From the NCBI RefSeq assembly GCF_015644725.1, contig NZ_CP064795.1, positions 2,416,501 to 2,480,500 of the forward strand: 64,000 nucleotides of DNA, written 5' to 3'. How positions within the stretch are numbered: position 1 is the first letter of the stretch; each line of letters begins with the position of its first letter. The translations under genes were made by a program, and so were the position numbers. Positions 28,457 to 37,098 of this stretch are shown piece by piece. The notes below the pieces were generated by a model, which saw nothing but the letters and a program-made list of their open reading frames with translations, did not search any database and was not told the DNA's origin. Origin of the DNA: Salinimonas marina. Lineage in GTDB: Bacteria > Pseudomonadota > Gammaproteobacteria > Enterobacterales > Alteromonadaceae.

Positions 28457-28532
28457 TGGCGTCCCCTAGGGGATTCGAACCCCTGTTACCGCCGTGAAAG
28501 GGCGGTGTCCTAGGCCTCTAGACGAAGGGGAC
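28457..28532 (-). tRNA. gltT: tRNA-Glu (UUC), copy 4
   Basis: Same 76-nt sequence as copy 1, anticodon TTC, encoded CCA. It is the first tRNA-Glu after tRNA-Ala in the direction of transcription. Confidence 0.97.
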
Positions 28533-28862
28533 AAAAAATCTTCTTTCGAAAGCAAGCTTTCGAGATTTTTTGTAAGGCGAATCACATTTATGTGATGAGC
28601 GACCTTAACCTAAGAACAGCTTAAATAAAGAAACCGTGCTTCTTTAGATTTTCAGTAAGGTGAAGTGAGTCAGCGAACTGAGCGACCTTACTCTTACTGA
28701 ATGATTCTAGTCCTGAGGAATCTCACCTCTGGTCTACCTCAAAAGCAAGCTTTCGAGATTTTTTGTAAGGCGAATCACATTTATGTGATGAGCGACCTTA
28801 ACCTAAGAATCTGCAAAGACGTTATCTTTGCGGTCACAAGTCGAAGACTCATGATTGGAATT

Positions 28863-28938
<76 letters not shown>

Positions 28939-28997
28939 GTCTTTCACATTCCCAACACACCTGCATTTGTGCGTGTTGTTCCGTGACAGCGGGGCGC

Positions 28998-29026
28998 ATT
29001 CTAGGCATACCCCACTGCCCTGTCAA
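28998..29026 (-). promoter_or_regulatory. Sigma70 promoter of the tRNA-Ala/Glu array
   Basis: On the minus strand a consensus -35 TTGACA (29026-29021) is followed after 17 bp by -10 TAGAAT (29003-28998). The next bases are GC-rich (GCGCCCCG), the type of discriminator found at stringently controlled stable-RNA promoters. It lies between the gltX stop and tRNA-Ala. Confidence 0.9.
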
Positions 29027-29044
29027 CGGTTTTTTTGAGAAAAA

Positions 29045-30454
29045 CTAAGAATTTTCTCTGTTTGATATAAAAGTAACCGCTTTGTCGATTCTTTGCTCAA
29101 CTTTATGCTTTGAAAGGAGATTTAGGGTTACATCCAGAGACGGTGAGTTCCCTCCGCCGGTGACCGCTACGCGAAGCGGCATACCAATTTTACCCATGCC
29201 AACCTCTAATTCTTCGGCAGTATCATTAATAGCAGCCTGAATATTTTCCGGGGTCCAGCTATTTATTGTCATGAGTTTAGCTTTAACCGCAAGCAATGGC
29301 TCTTTGGCCACGGGGCGAAGATGTTTTTTTGCGGCCTTTTCGTCAAACTCTGCAAAGTCTTCATAAAAGTAGCGGCTTATCTGTGCCATTTCTTTGAGTG
29401 TCTTTACCCGGTCTGCCTGAATCGCCACTACATTTTCAAGGGTTGGGCCGCCATTAAGGTCGATGCCCTGTTCTGCAAAATGCCACTTGGCAAATGCTGC
29501 TACCTCGCTCACCGGCATGGTTTTCATATAATGCTGGTTCAGCCATATAAGCTTTTCAGTATTAAAAGCAGAGGCAGACTGGCCAATAGCATCAAGGCTG
29601 AAGTGTTCAATCATTTCACTGAGGGAGAAGATTTCCTGATCGCCGTGGGCCCAACCAAGACGAACCAGGTAATTCAACACTGCCTGGGGCAAAAAGCCAT
29701 CATCACGATACTGCATAACACTTACCGCGCCATGACGCTTTGACAGTTTTTTACCGTCGTCTCCCAAAATCATCGACACGTGGGCGTAATAAGGTACCGG
29801 CGCGCCTAATGCTTCTAAGATATTAATCTGGCGTGGTGTGTTATTAATATGGTCTTCGCCACGCACCACATGGGTGATGCCCATATCCCAGTCATCTACC
29901 ACCACACAAAAGTTGTAAGTGGGGGTGCCATCGCTGCGCTGAATAACCAGATCGTCAAGCTCGGTATTACTGATCTCAATTTTTCCACGAATATGGTCGT
30001 GAATAACCACTGTACCTTCTAACGGGTTCTTAAAGCGGATTGCATAAGGTGCGTCTTTAGGATGGTCGGTGCGATCGCGCCAGGTACCCGGATAACGAGG
30101 CTTTTCCCCACGCGCTTTTTGCTCTTCACGAATCTGGTCAAGCTCTTCGCTGGTCATAAAGCATTTATACGCTTTGCCTTCATCCAGCAGCTGGTTAATC
30201 AGTTCTTTATAACGGTCAAACCGCTCGGTTTGCAGGTACGGCCCTTTGTCCCACGACAGCCCCAACCACTGCATACCATCTAAAATAGCCTGCTTAGCTT
30301 CTTCGGTAGACCGCTCAATATCGGTGTCTTCTATACGAAGTACAAACTCCCCGCCCTGGCTTTTTGCGTAAAGCCATGAATAAAGCGCAGTTCTGGCGCC
30401 GCCTACGTGCAGGTAACCCGTAGGACTTGGAGCAAATCTGGTAACAACCGACAT
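29045..30454 (-). CDS. gltX: Glutamyl-tRNA synthetase
   Basis: A 469-residue class I aminoacyl-tRNA synthetase that charges tRNA-Glu. The HIGH-type motif is [16 protein letters not shown] at residues 9-24, the KMSKS-type motif is [15 protein letters not shown] near residue 235, and [26 protein letters not shown] lies between. Length and C-terminus are normal. It lies immediately upstream of an array carrying four copies of its substrate tRNA. Confidence 0.97.
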   Translation of the reverse strand: MSVVTRFAPSPTGYLHVGGARTALYSWLYAKSQGGEFVLRIEDTDIERSTEEAKQAILDGMQWLGLSWDKGPYLQTERFDRYKELINQLLDEGKAYKCFMTSEELDQIREEQKARGEKPRYPGTWRDRTDHPKDAPYAIRFKNPLEGTVVIHDHIRGKIEISNTELDDLVIQRSDGTPTYNFCVVVDDWDMGITHVVRGEDHINNTPRQINILEALGAPVPYYAHVSMILGDDGKKLSKRHGAVSVMQYRDDGFLPQAVLNYLVRLGWAHGDQEIFSLSEMIEHFSLDAIGQSASAFNTEKLIWLNQHYMKTMPVSEVAAFAKWHFAEQGIDLNGGPTLENVVAIQADRVKTLKEMAQISRYFYEDFAEFDEKAAKKHLRPVAKEPLLAVKAKLMTINSWTPENIQAAINDTAEELEVGMGKIGMPLRVAVTGGGNSPSLDVTLNLLSKHKVEQRIDKAVTFISNRENS

Positions 30455-30644
30455 ATCAACTCTCTATAAATGAATAGGTAAAAATAGTGGCCCGTATTCT
30501 ATCAGTGTTCTGGCAACTGCAAAACATTGGCCTTATCCTACCCCTGTTATGGGGCTTCAATAGCCTGAATTGATTCAAAAACAAACAAAAAAACCTAGAA
30601 AGATGCTTTTTTGTGCAAACAAACATTTTAGTGATATTTTGTTG

Positions 30645-30672
30645 TTGACTCTTTTCAATGCGACTCTATAAT
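30645..30672 (+). promoter_or_regulatory. Sigma70 promoter of the tRNA-Val array
   Basis: -35 TTGACT (30645-30650), 16-bp spacer, -10 TATAAT (30667-30672), followed by a GC-rich discriminator ACCGCCCC. First tRNA-Val starts 38 bp after the -10. Confidence 0.9.
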
Positions 30673-30710
30673 ACCGCCCCACTTGCCCAAGACGGCAAAG
30701 ACAAATCAAA

Positions 30711-30786
30711 GGACGTTTAGCTCAGTTGGGAGAGCATCGCCCTTACAAGGCGAGGGTCACTGGTTCAAGTCCAGTAACGTCCACCA
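30711..30786 (+). tRNA. valT: tRNA-Val (UAC), copy 1
   Basis: A 76-nt cloverleaf with encoded CCA: acceptor GGACGTT/AACGTCC, anticodon loop CTTACAA (anticodon TAC), T-arm CTGGTTCAAGTCCAG. Confidence 0.97.
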
Positions 30787-30814
30787 CTTTGATTTGTCAG
30801 TAAAATTTGATTGC

Positions 30815-30890
30815 GGACGTTTAGCTCAGTTGGGAGAGCATCGCCCTTACAAGGCGAGGGTCACTGGTTCAAGTCCAGTAACGTCCACCA
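30815..30890 (+). tRNA. valT: tRNA-Val (UAC), copy 2
   Basis: Identical to copy 1, anticodon TAC, encoded CCA. Confidence 0.97.
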
Positions 30891-30915
30891 CTTCTTCTGC
30901 AATCAAATACAATAT

Positions 30916-30991
30916 GGACGCTTAGCTCAGTTGGGAGAGCATCGCCCTTACAAGGCGAGGGTCACTGGTTCAAGTCCAGTAGCGTCCACCA
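30916..30991 (+). tRNA. valT: tRNA-Val (UAC), copy 3, compensatory acceptor pair
   Basis: Identical to copies 1 and 2 except that acceptor position 7 is C and its partner is G (GGACGCT/AGCGTCC), so the pair changes from T-A to C-G. Anticodon TAC, encoded CCA. Its 3' end is the source of the downstream 95-bp repeats. Confidence 0.97.
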
Positions 30992-31141
30992 TCTCTTTCC
31001 AAGCTTTCACTAATATCTTCTTATATACACCTGACTACCGTTCAATGCTTCAACCGCTTCGCGGCGAGTCGCAGCAGCGTCCACCATCTCTTTCCAAGCT
31101 TTCACTAATATCTTCTTATTTACACCTGACTACCGTTCAAT
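30981..31141. repeat. 95-bp tandem repeats carrying the tRNA-Val 3' end, left part
   Basis: The sequence AGCGTCCACCATCTCTTTCC at the end of tRNA-Val copy 3 (30981) recurs at 31076, exactly 95 bp later. The stretch continues TTTACACCTGACTACCG and TTCGCGGCGAGTCGCAGC before the next unit. The second unit is interrupted after TTCAAT (31141) by an insertion sequence and resumes at 32334. Confidence 0.93.
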
Positions 31142-31210
31142 TGTCCACTACCCCTAAACTGAGACAGACTTAATTGGAGTTTTCTGCAATGATTAATGCA
31201 GGAGACGACA

Positions 31211-31480
31211 ATGAAAAAATCACGCTTTACTGAATCACAGATCATCGCTGTGTTGAAAGAAGTCGATGCCGGAATGAAGGTTGAAGAGGTGTGCCGCCAG
31301 CACGGTATCAGCAATGCAACTTACTACAATTGGAAATCCAAGTACGGTGGGATGGAAGCCTCTGACGTTAAACGGTTAAAAGAGCTTGAAGAGGAAAATG
31401 CCAAGCTCAAGAAGATGTATGCCGATGTCAGTCTGGAAAACCATGCTATTAAGGAGTTGGTCGCAAAAAAGGGTTGGTGA
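31211..31480 (+). CDS. IS3-family transposase OrfA
   Basis: An 89-residue helix-turn-helix protein: KKSRFTESQIIAVLKEVDAG, RQHGISNATYYNWKSKYGG, then a leucine-zipper-like ELEEENAKLKKMYADVSLENHAIKELV. Typical of IS407-group OrfA. A GGAGA ribosome-binding site precedes ATG 31211. It overlaps the OrfB frame; AAAAAAG at 31463-31469 is a plausible -1 slippage site for an OrfAB fusion. Confidence 0.93.
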   Translation: MKKSRFTESQIIAVLKEVDAGMKVEEVCRQHGISNATYYNWKSKYGGMEASDVKRLKELEEENAKLKKMYADVSLENHAIKELVAKKGW

Positions 31481-32319
31481 CAGCAGAGAAACGAGAGTGC
31501 GTCAGCGTATTGGTTGGTGCGGGGCTGAGTATCGTAAAGGCTTGCCTGTTTGTTGGTATTGGCCGTTCGACCTTCTATCGCCCCCAACGAGACTGGCGCA
31601 AAGCAGATGCTGCTGTCATTGATGCCATCAATGCAGAATTGAAGAAGTCGCCACGGGCGGGATTCTGGAAGTGTTTTGGGCGTATGCGTTTTAAAGGCTT
31701 TGCCTTCAATCACAAACGCGTTTATCGCGTGTACTGCCAGATGGGGCTGAACCTGAAGCGCAGAACCAAGCGTGTGTTGCCCAAGCGGATAGCTCAGCCC
31801 CTGGAAGTGCTTGCTCGGGTTAATCATCAGTGGGCACTGGATTTTATGCACGACACACTTTATTGCGGTAAACGCTTTAGAACGTTGAATGTGGTGGATG
31901 AAGGTACAAGAGAGTGCCTCGCCATCGAAGTGGATACCTCTTTGCCTGCGGGCCGTGTGGTGCGCTTGCTAGAGCAACTCAAGGCCGAGCGCGGATTGCC
32001 CAAGCAGCTGCGCGTCGACAACGGCCCGGAACTGATATCAGCGACGCTGGCGGATTGGTGCGAAACGCACAATATCAAACTGATTTACATCCAGCCTGGC
32101 AAACCACAGCAAAATGGCTTCGTCGAGCGCTTCAACGGCTCGTTCCGCAGAGAGTTCCTGGATGCTTACTTGTTTGAAACTATTTATCAGGTCAGAGAAA
32201 TGGCCTGGGTCTGGCAACTGGATTACAACGAAGAACGAACTCATGAAAGTCTCGGTGACCTGCCTCCGGCAGCGTATCGGGCGAAACTGGAAAACTCTAA
32301 TTTAGAACTGTGTCATTAA
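31474..32319 (+). CDS. IS3-family transposase OrfB (DDE integrase core)
   Basis: A 281-residue rve-type transposase. The DDE triad is visible as LDFMHD (first Asp), RVDNGPELIS (second Asp) and NGFVERFNGSFRREFLD (Glu). It is read mainly as an OrfAB fusion made by -1 frameshifting in the overlap with OrfA; independent start at 31474 (TTG) or 31477 (GTG) is possible. Full length, no internal stop. Confidence 0.93.
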   Translation: MVTAEKRECVSVLVGAGLSIVKACLFVGIGRSTFYRPQRDWRKADAAVIDAINAELKKSPRAGFWKCFGRMRFKGFAFNHKRVYRVYCQMGLNLKRRTKRVLPKRIAQPLEVLARVNHQWALDFMHDTLYCGKRFRTLNVVDEGTRECLAIEVDTSLPAGRVVRLLEQLKAERGLPKQLRVDNGPELISATLADWCETHNIKLIYIQPGKPQQNGFVERFNGSFRREFLDAYLFETIYQVREMAWVWQLDYNEERTHESLGDLPPAAYRAKLENSNLELCH

Positions 32320-32333
32320 AGGGGGAGTGGACA

Positions 32334-32561
32334 CAATGCTTCAACCGCTTCGCGGCGAGTCGCAGCAGCGTCCACCATCTCTTTCCAAGCTTTCACTAAT
32401 ATCTTCTTATTTACACCTGACTACCGTTCAATGCTTCAACCGCTTCGCGGCGAGTCGCAGCAGCGTCCACCATCTCTTTCCAAGCTTTCACTAATATCTT
32501 CTTATTTACACCTGACTACCGTTCAATGCTTCAACCGCTTCGCGGCGAGTCGCAGTAGCGT
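32334..32561. repeat. 95-bp tandem repeats carrying the tRNA-Val 3' end, right part
   Basis: AGCGTCCACC recurs at 32367, 32462 and (diverging after AGCGT) 32557, again at 95-bp spacing. With the left part, the array has about four units and was one continuous array before the IS entered. The unit contains GAGTCGCAGCAGCGTCCACCA-like sequence, which resembles the last ~20 nt of tRNA-Val. Confidence 0.93.
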
Positions 32562-32600
32562 GCGCAACCTCTTTGCTACATCAATATCTCAATTCAAAGT

Positions 32601-32768
32601 CTATCCGGTTTTTGTTTGTATTAACCTTGGCTTGCTTTGTCTACCGATAATTTGTTCTACCGGGGCGGCGTGTTGCAGCAGTGTGCCCTCAATCAGTACG
32701 TGACCTCCCACCATCACTGGCAATGAGGTTAGCAGGTAAATGGATAACGCAGTAAGTGATGGCTTCAT
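32601..32768 (-). CDS. Possible small membrane or exported protein
   Basis: A 55-codon frame starting at ATG 32768: MKPSLTALSIYLLTSLPVMVGG forms a signal-peptide or membrane helix, followed by a short polar tail. A GGGGG sequence just upstream could serve as ribosome-binding site, and AAAGGAG occurs further upstream before a four-codon frame that overlaps this start. No family recognised; isolated between a repeat array and the porin-like gene. Confidence 0.35.
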   Translation of the reverse strand: MKPSLTALSIYLLTSLPVMVGGHVLIEGTLLQHAAPVEQIIGRQSKPRLIQTKTG

Positions 32769-33325
32769 AGCACCCCCATGCTTTCTCCTTTTGTTCCCGC
32801 TGCTAACCAGGCACATAAAAACCCTGCCCGTCACCTCTATTCAGTTTGACCTACACTTGCCAATCCGAGGTGGATCCGGCTCTGCTTCAATACTGCTCCG
32901 CTTATCATCCTTTCTAAAAACTTTCTCAACTTCTCAACGCCTTAACATTTTGGCTGATATACCTCCGTATTAAATTTTATTTGGATATATCTGCTAAGCT
33001 TTCATATCCTTGCTAGTTGTTTGGTTTTTACGCATCAGGGCACCCTCTGTATGTCTGGTTCATAGGTTGTGCAAGCGGCAGCTGCCGCAATATAAACATG
33101 ATGATGGAAGCGCCTTTTTAATGAATTTCAATGATTGAAATCATCGCCTTATAAAGTGTGCGTTAAAAACCTTCTAAAACAGGGTACCAAAAGGAAATTT
33201 AATAGGCTGCTCATGGCAATATGAGGTACAGAAAAGTTTAGCAGAGATTGATACTTACACCCTGACAGTATAGGTATCGAACAATGTTCTTGTTTTGGCG
33301 GCTTAATAAAAATATGCACAGGTAT

Positions 33326-34564
33326 ATGTCTAAACAAGATAAGTTAACCAGGGCAACAAACGTGACTAATCGTAAAAAAAGAAGCGCCGTGATAGGCTCG
33401 TTATTGCTTCTGGTATGCAGCAATAGCTATGCCGGGAACGATGATCTGGAGTTATCCGGCTTTGCCAGAGTGGTGGGTGGCTATTTAGATGCATCTTCCG
33501 TTAGCTATGAAGGCTATGATAATTCAATTAGCTTTTCAGAGAAGTCGCTTGTCGCGTTGCAAGCGGACTACAGGTTAAATACAAGCCTTTCAGTTTCTGC
33601 GCAATTATTGCTCCACAGCGACGAGGATAGAGAATCAGGGATAGAATGGTTATATCTAACCTATATGCCTACCAAGGCTCTCCAGTTCAATGCAGGTCGT
33701 CTGCGTACCCCGTTTCTAAAATACTCAGATGTCATCGATGTCGGTTTTTCTTACCCGTGGGTTATGGCCCCGCAACAGCTTTATAGTAGCTACCTGTTTT
33801 CTCAATATGAAGGCGTAAATGCGCGATATCGCACGGGTTTTAACGGCATAAACTTTGATTTTGAAGCGTATTACGGGCAATACGATGGCGACTTACACAC
33901 CGGCGGGCAGAATGTCGATGTTGATGTAGATGGCATGTTTGGCGGCGTGATAGAGCTTAATTATAAGGGCTTTCAACTTAGAGCGTCTTCGACTAATGGC
34001 AGTAATGTTTCTGCTGAAATCGAAGAATTAGAGCCATTATTACAAGCGCTTAATGCAGCGGGTTTTGATGACATTGCTGAAAGTCTCGATATTGATGATA
34101 AAGCCAGTGCGTATCTGTTTGGGGCGAGTTATGACTCAATTAACGGCTACATTAGTGGAGAGTGGATGAAGGTATCCTCCGACACTGAAATCTTTGCAGA
34201 CATCAAAAGCTACTATGTTTCTGGTGGTTATTACATTGACAACGTTCTTTTACATGCCACCTATGCAGTGTCGTCTCAGTCTATAAATATAATTGATAAC
34301 ACCATTCCTACTGGCATTTCCCCACAATTGGATGCGCTTCATAACTCCATAGACCAGGTAAATGATTTCTTCCAGCCGGGAGATTTTCATTCCTTTACGG
34401 TTGGCGCCCGATGGGACTTTAAACACCATATGGCGTTAAAGGGGGAAGTCTCTTTTTTAAATAATAAAGACGGGCAAACCTCTTATCTGGAATTGCAACC
34501 CGGCAAAGAAATGTTTGACCGGAGGGCAACGTTATATCAGGTGGCTCTGGAATGGGTATTTTGA
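33326..34564 (+). CDS. Porin-like outer-membrane protein
   Basis: About 412 residues: signal peptide KKRSAVIGSLLLLVCSNSYA near the N-terminus, then a beta-barrel-type sequence of alternating aromatic/polar residues ending in F (LYQVALEWVF), the C-terminal Phe usual for outer-membrane beta barrels. Segments such as WLYLTYMPTKALQFNAGRLRTPF resemble bacterial porins. The start is uncertain: ATG 33326, GTG 33362 (giving a compact signal peptide) or ATG 33284. Its TGA overlaps the next gene's ATG by one base. Confidence 0.8.
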   Translation: MSKQDKLTRATNVTNRKKRSAVIGSLLLLVCSNSYAGNDDLELSGFARVVGGYLDASSVSYEGYDNSISFSEKSLVALQADYRLNTSLSVSAQLLLHSDEDRESGIEWLYLTYMPTKALQFNAGRLRTPFLKYSDVIDVGFSYPWVMAPQQLYSSYLFSQYEGVNARYRTGFNGINFDFEAYYGQYDGDLHTGGQNVDVDVDGMFGGVIELNYKGFQLRASSTNGSNVSAEIEELEPLLQALNAAGFDDIAESLDIDDKASAYLFGASYDSINGYISGEWMKVSSDTEIFADIKSYYVSGGYYIDNVLLHATYAVSSQSINIIDNTIPTGISPQLDALHNSIDQVNDFFQPGDFHSFTVGARWDFKHHMALKGEVSFLNNKDGQTSYLELQPGKEMFDRRATLYQVALEWVF

Positions 34565-34983
34565 TGCGTCGTCTACTTGCGAGTCTACTACTATTTTTTA
34601 TATGTAACATCGCGTCGGGCGCAGAACGCGTAATTGTTGTAGCTAATACTGAAGAACACGACTTCACCCTGAAACGGACCGATATAAGGGAGCTGTTTAT
34701 GAGTGGCTCATCTCCCTTCAACGCCACACTGTCACCTGTGACCATCGCTCCCGGGGCTAAAAGCAGAGCTATCTTCAATACTCTGATCATAGGGCTACCC
34801 GAATCCAGAATTCAGGCATATTGGGCACAGATGAAGTTCAGTGGCAGGCTGACTCCGCCTAAAGAAGTAAGAACGGTAGAAGACATGCTCGATTATCTCT
34901 CTGGTACCGCTGGAACCATTGGTTACCTGCCAGAGAACACTTCACTACCTGCTCACTTGCAGGTGGTCTATAAAACTCGTTAA
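34564..34983 (+). CDS. Small periplasmic phosphate-binding-protein-like (PstS-like) protein
   Basis: A 139-residue exported protein: signal peptide MRRLLASLLLFFICNIASG, then a short PBP-like domain (VVANTEEHDFTLKRTDIRELFM, RIQAYWAQMKFSGRLTPPKEV, LSGTAGTIGYLPE) resembling the phosphate ABC transporter substrate-binding family. It overlaps the porin-like gene by one base, so they form one operon. Too short to be a complete PstS. A possible sensory or ligand-binding role for the adjacent GGDEF/EAL protein is only an inference from position. Confidence 0.78.
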   Translation: MRRLLASLLLFFICNIASGAERVIVVANTEEHDFTLKRTDIRELFMSGSSPFNATLSPVTIAPGAKSRAIFNTLIIGLPESRIQAYWAQMKFSGRLTPPKEVRTVEDMLDYLSGTAGTIGYLPENTSLPAHLQVVYKTR

Positions 34984-34995
34984 ACAAATATCGTA

Positions 34996-37098
34996 CTAGA
35001 TGACAAATTTATCAGCACGGCGGGCGAGTAGTTCTTTTAATGGCGTGGGTCTGCTATACAGAAACCCCTGAAGTATTTCACAGCCTTTTTCTATCAGGAA
35101 TTCAGCTTGTGCTTTAGTTTCAACGCCTTCCGCGCACACCAATAGGTTGAGGCTCTTGGCCATCTGTATAATAGCTACGGTAATCTGTTCAGAACGCTCT
35201 GATTGCCCAATCTGACTAACAAATTGTTTATCTATCTTAAGGGTATCTATATTAAATTCGGTTAAATAGCTAAGCGAGGAATACCCCGTACCAAAGTCAT
35301 CAAGAGATAAATGACAACCGGAGATCTTCAGTGCTTCAAAGAAGCTATTGGCGTAGCCAAAGTTGTTCATATAGGCGGTTTCGGTTATCTCAAACTCAAT
35401 ATGTTTGGCGGGGATATCATTGGAAGCTAACCCCCCAAGGATAAAGTCTGTAACCTCAGAGCTGTTAACATCCTGGGGACTCAGGTTTAATGAGATACTG
35501 ATATTTTCGCCAAACTCTTTAATAAGTAATGGCAGTTCTTCACAAGCGCGCTTTACCACCCATAAAGTAATTTGTGAAATTTTATCGGTTTGTTCTGCAA
35601 TGGGAATAAACTCCCCCGGTGATACATGACCCAACACCTCATCGTACCAGCGAAGCAGAACTTCGAATCCGATTATATTTTCTTTAGGTCCTACTTTAGC
35701 CTGATAAGCAAGATAAAAATCGCCGTGGGCTAAACCATGTGATATACGAGTCGATACCTGGACTTTCCGGTGGGTTGCTTCATACATACTCAGGCTGAAC
35801 CACTCGTAGCGCGCCCTACCCTCCTGCTTTGCCCGATACATAGCAACATCGGCATTGGTAATGAGGGTCGAAAGTTCATAATTGCAATTGCTGGCAAGCG
35901 CAATACCCATGCTAATCGTTGAACCCAGGCGTATACGGTTAATATTGTGAGTATTATCTGCGGCTTTAAGCAATTTAGATGCTATGTTCTCAATTTCATC
36001 CCGAGATGACACGTTATCGATTAAAACGAGAAATTCATCGCCCCCTAAGCGCCCTAAAGTAGCGTTGTCAGGTAGACTCTGATTCAGGAGCGAGCTAATC
36101 CGAAGCAGTAATTTATCACCTGTATCGTGTCCAAAAGAATCGTTTATATCTTTAAAACCGTCTACATCAATAAACATTAAGGCCACTTCACTGTTTGTCA
36201 TTTGAGCTCTGGCAAGTAGTGCAGCTAATTTTCGCATTAAATGTTGCCGGTTAGGGAGGCCGGTTAGCACATCAAAATTGGCCAACTTCTCCATTTCTGA
36301 CTGTTGTTGCTCAAGAAGCGCAGTTTTTTGATTATTCAGTTCCGACTGTAGCTTGATGTTGGTCATCATATTGTTGAACGCCCGAGACAGAGCGGCAGTT
36401 TCAACCTTACTTGTTTCGGGGACCTTTACATCATAGCTTTTTTCATCGACTACACTGTCCATTGTCTTAATCAGGTTTTCCAGAGGTTTGAGTGAACGCC
36501 GATGCAAACGTGTGGTAAGCAGCAGAAACACAAGGATGAGCACCACAACCGAGGGCGTAACTAAAGTAATGTAGCGAAGTCTGCTTTCTTTTATTGCATC
36601 TTCCAGATTAAAAGCAAGCACCAGTTTACCCATTGGGAAACTGGTTTCGCCAATACTTTTGATGACAACCACTTTAGAATGTATGTGGTGCAGCCCCTCG
36701 GGTAAATTTTCAACTATTGAGTCATCGCTAAGGAGCGATACTTCTGCTGTTTCAACAGTAGCTGTTAAAGAGTGCTGGTCCGCTTTCTGATTCGCAGAGC
36801 CAATGTAAGAATTTAATAAAACACCGTCATTTCGGTATATTCCAGCACTTTGCACATACTCATACTCCTCTAGCCTGAGCAGGACCTGTGCCTGATTAAA
36901 GCTTCCCGCGGGCTCACCCATTACGCCGAGTAGATCAACGGCCATATTTTCAGCTGTAGCATTAACTTCTGTAGCCACAAATTCGATGTACAGTTTTTCG
37001 TAGACATAAATGGACAGGCCAATAATCAAGCCACTAACTATGGCAATAGAGGCTATTGTATGGAAGGAAATTTCAGAACGAAGGCTTTTCAAAAACAT
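34996..37098 (-). CDS. Membrane GGDEF/EAL cyclic-di-GMP signalling protein
   Basis: A 700-residue protein: TM1 near residues 15-35, a periplasmic domain of about 135 residues, TM2 (ITLVTPSVVVLILVFLLLTT), a HAMP linker and a coiled-coil stretch. A GGDEF domain follows with an intact active site LGRLGGDEFLVLID (about residue 355). A C-terminal EAL domain has IGFEVLLRW in place of EAL, and the later motifs EFEITE, DDFGTGYSSLSYL and DTLKIDKQFV are present. EVL variants are often active. It lies convergent to the porin/PBP-like pair, separated by 12 nt. Confidence 0.93.
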   Translation of the reverse strand: MFLKSLRSEISFHTIASIAIVSGLIIGLSIYVYEKLYIEFVATEVNATAENMAVDLLGVMGEPAGSFNQAQVLLRLEEYEYVQSAGIYRNDGVLLNSYIGSANQKADQHSLTATVETAEVSLLSDDSIVENLPEGLHHIHSKVVVIKSIGETSFPMGKLVLAFNLEDAIKESRLRYITLVTPSVVVLILVFLLLTTRLHRRSLKPLENLIKTMDSVVDEKSYDVKVPETSKVETAALSRAFNNMMTNIKLQSELNNQKTALLEQQQSEMEKLANFDVLTGLPNRQHLMRKLAALLARAQMTNSEVALMFIDVDGFKDINDSFGHDTGDKLLLRISSLLNQSLPDNATLGRLGGDEFLVLIDNVSSRDEIENIASKLLKAADNTHNINRIRLGSTISMGIALASNCNYELSTLITNADVAMYRAKQEGRARYEWFSLSMYEATHRKVQVSTRISHGLAHGDFYLAYQAKVGPKENIIGFEVLLRWYDEVLGHVSPGEFIPIAEQTDKISQITLWVVKRACEELPLLIKEFGENISISLNLSPQDVNSSEVTDFILGGLASNDIPAKHIEFEITETAYMNNFGYANSFFEALKISGCHLSLDDFGTGYSSLSYLTEFNIDTLKIDKQFVSQIGQSERSEQITVAIIQMAKSLNLLVCAEGVETKAQAEFLIEKGCEILQGFLYSRPTPLKELLARRADKFVI

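Larger units (their letters stand above)
27719..28696. repeat. S-type hairpin repeats in the tRNA array (four copies)
   Basis: A 42-nt element with outer stem GTAAGGT/ACCTTAC (or GTAG/CTAC) and core GAGCCGGCGAACCGAGCGACC occurs at 27719-27760, 28009-28050, 28291-28332 and 28655-28696. It shares the GAGCGACCTTA 3' part with the R element, so R and S look like two branches of one family. S and R alternate within the spacers. Confidence 0.88.
27636..28809. repeat. R-type hairpin repeats in the tRNA array (six copies)
   Basis: A 45-nt element starting GTAAGGCGAATCACAT and ending GACCTTAACCTAAGAA occurs at 27636-27680, 27829-27873, 28095-28139, 28376-28420, 28572-28616 and 28765-28809. Copies are identical apart from one base in the first. 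Each can fold: GTAAGG pairs with CCTTA(A)C and ATCACAT with ATGTGAT. They lie only in the spacers between the tRNAs. Confidence 0.92.
31142..32333 (+). mobile_element. IS3-family insertion sequence, IS407 group
   Basis: A 1192-bp element. Left end TGTCCACTACCCCTAAACTGAG and right end (reverse complement) TGTCCACTCCCCCTTTAATGAC are imperfect terminal inverted repeats. The flanking CAAT (31138-31141 and 32334-32337) is a 4-bp target-site duplication, as expected for the IS407 group. Two overlapping frames encode OrfA and OrfB. Both frames and both ends look intact, so the copy may be active. Confidence 0.95.

Noticed and set aside
30683-31173. ORFs running through the tRNA-Val genes (RTFSSVGRASPLQGEG)
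   Set aside because: They are translations of tRNA genes, a well-known annotation artefact.
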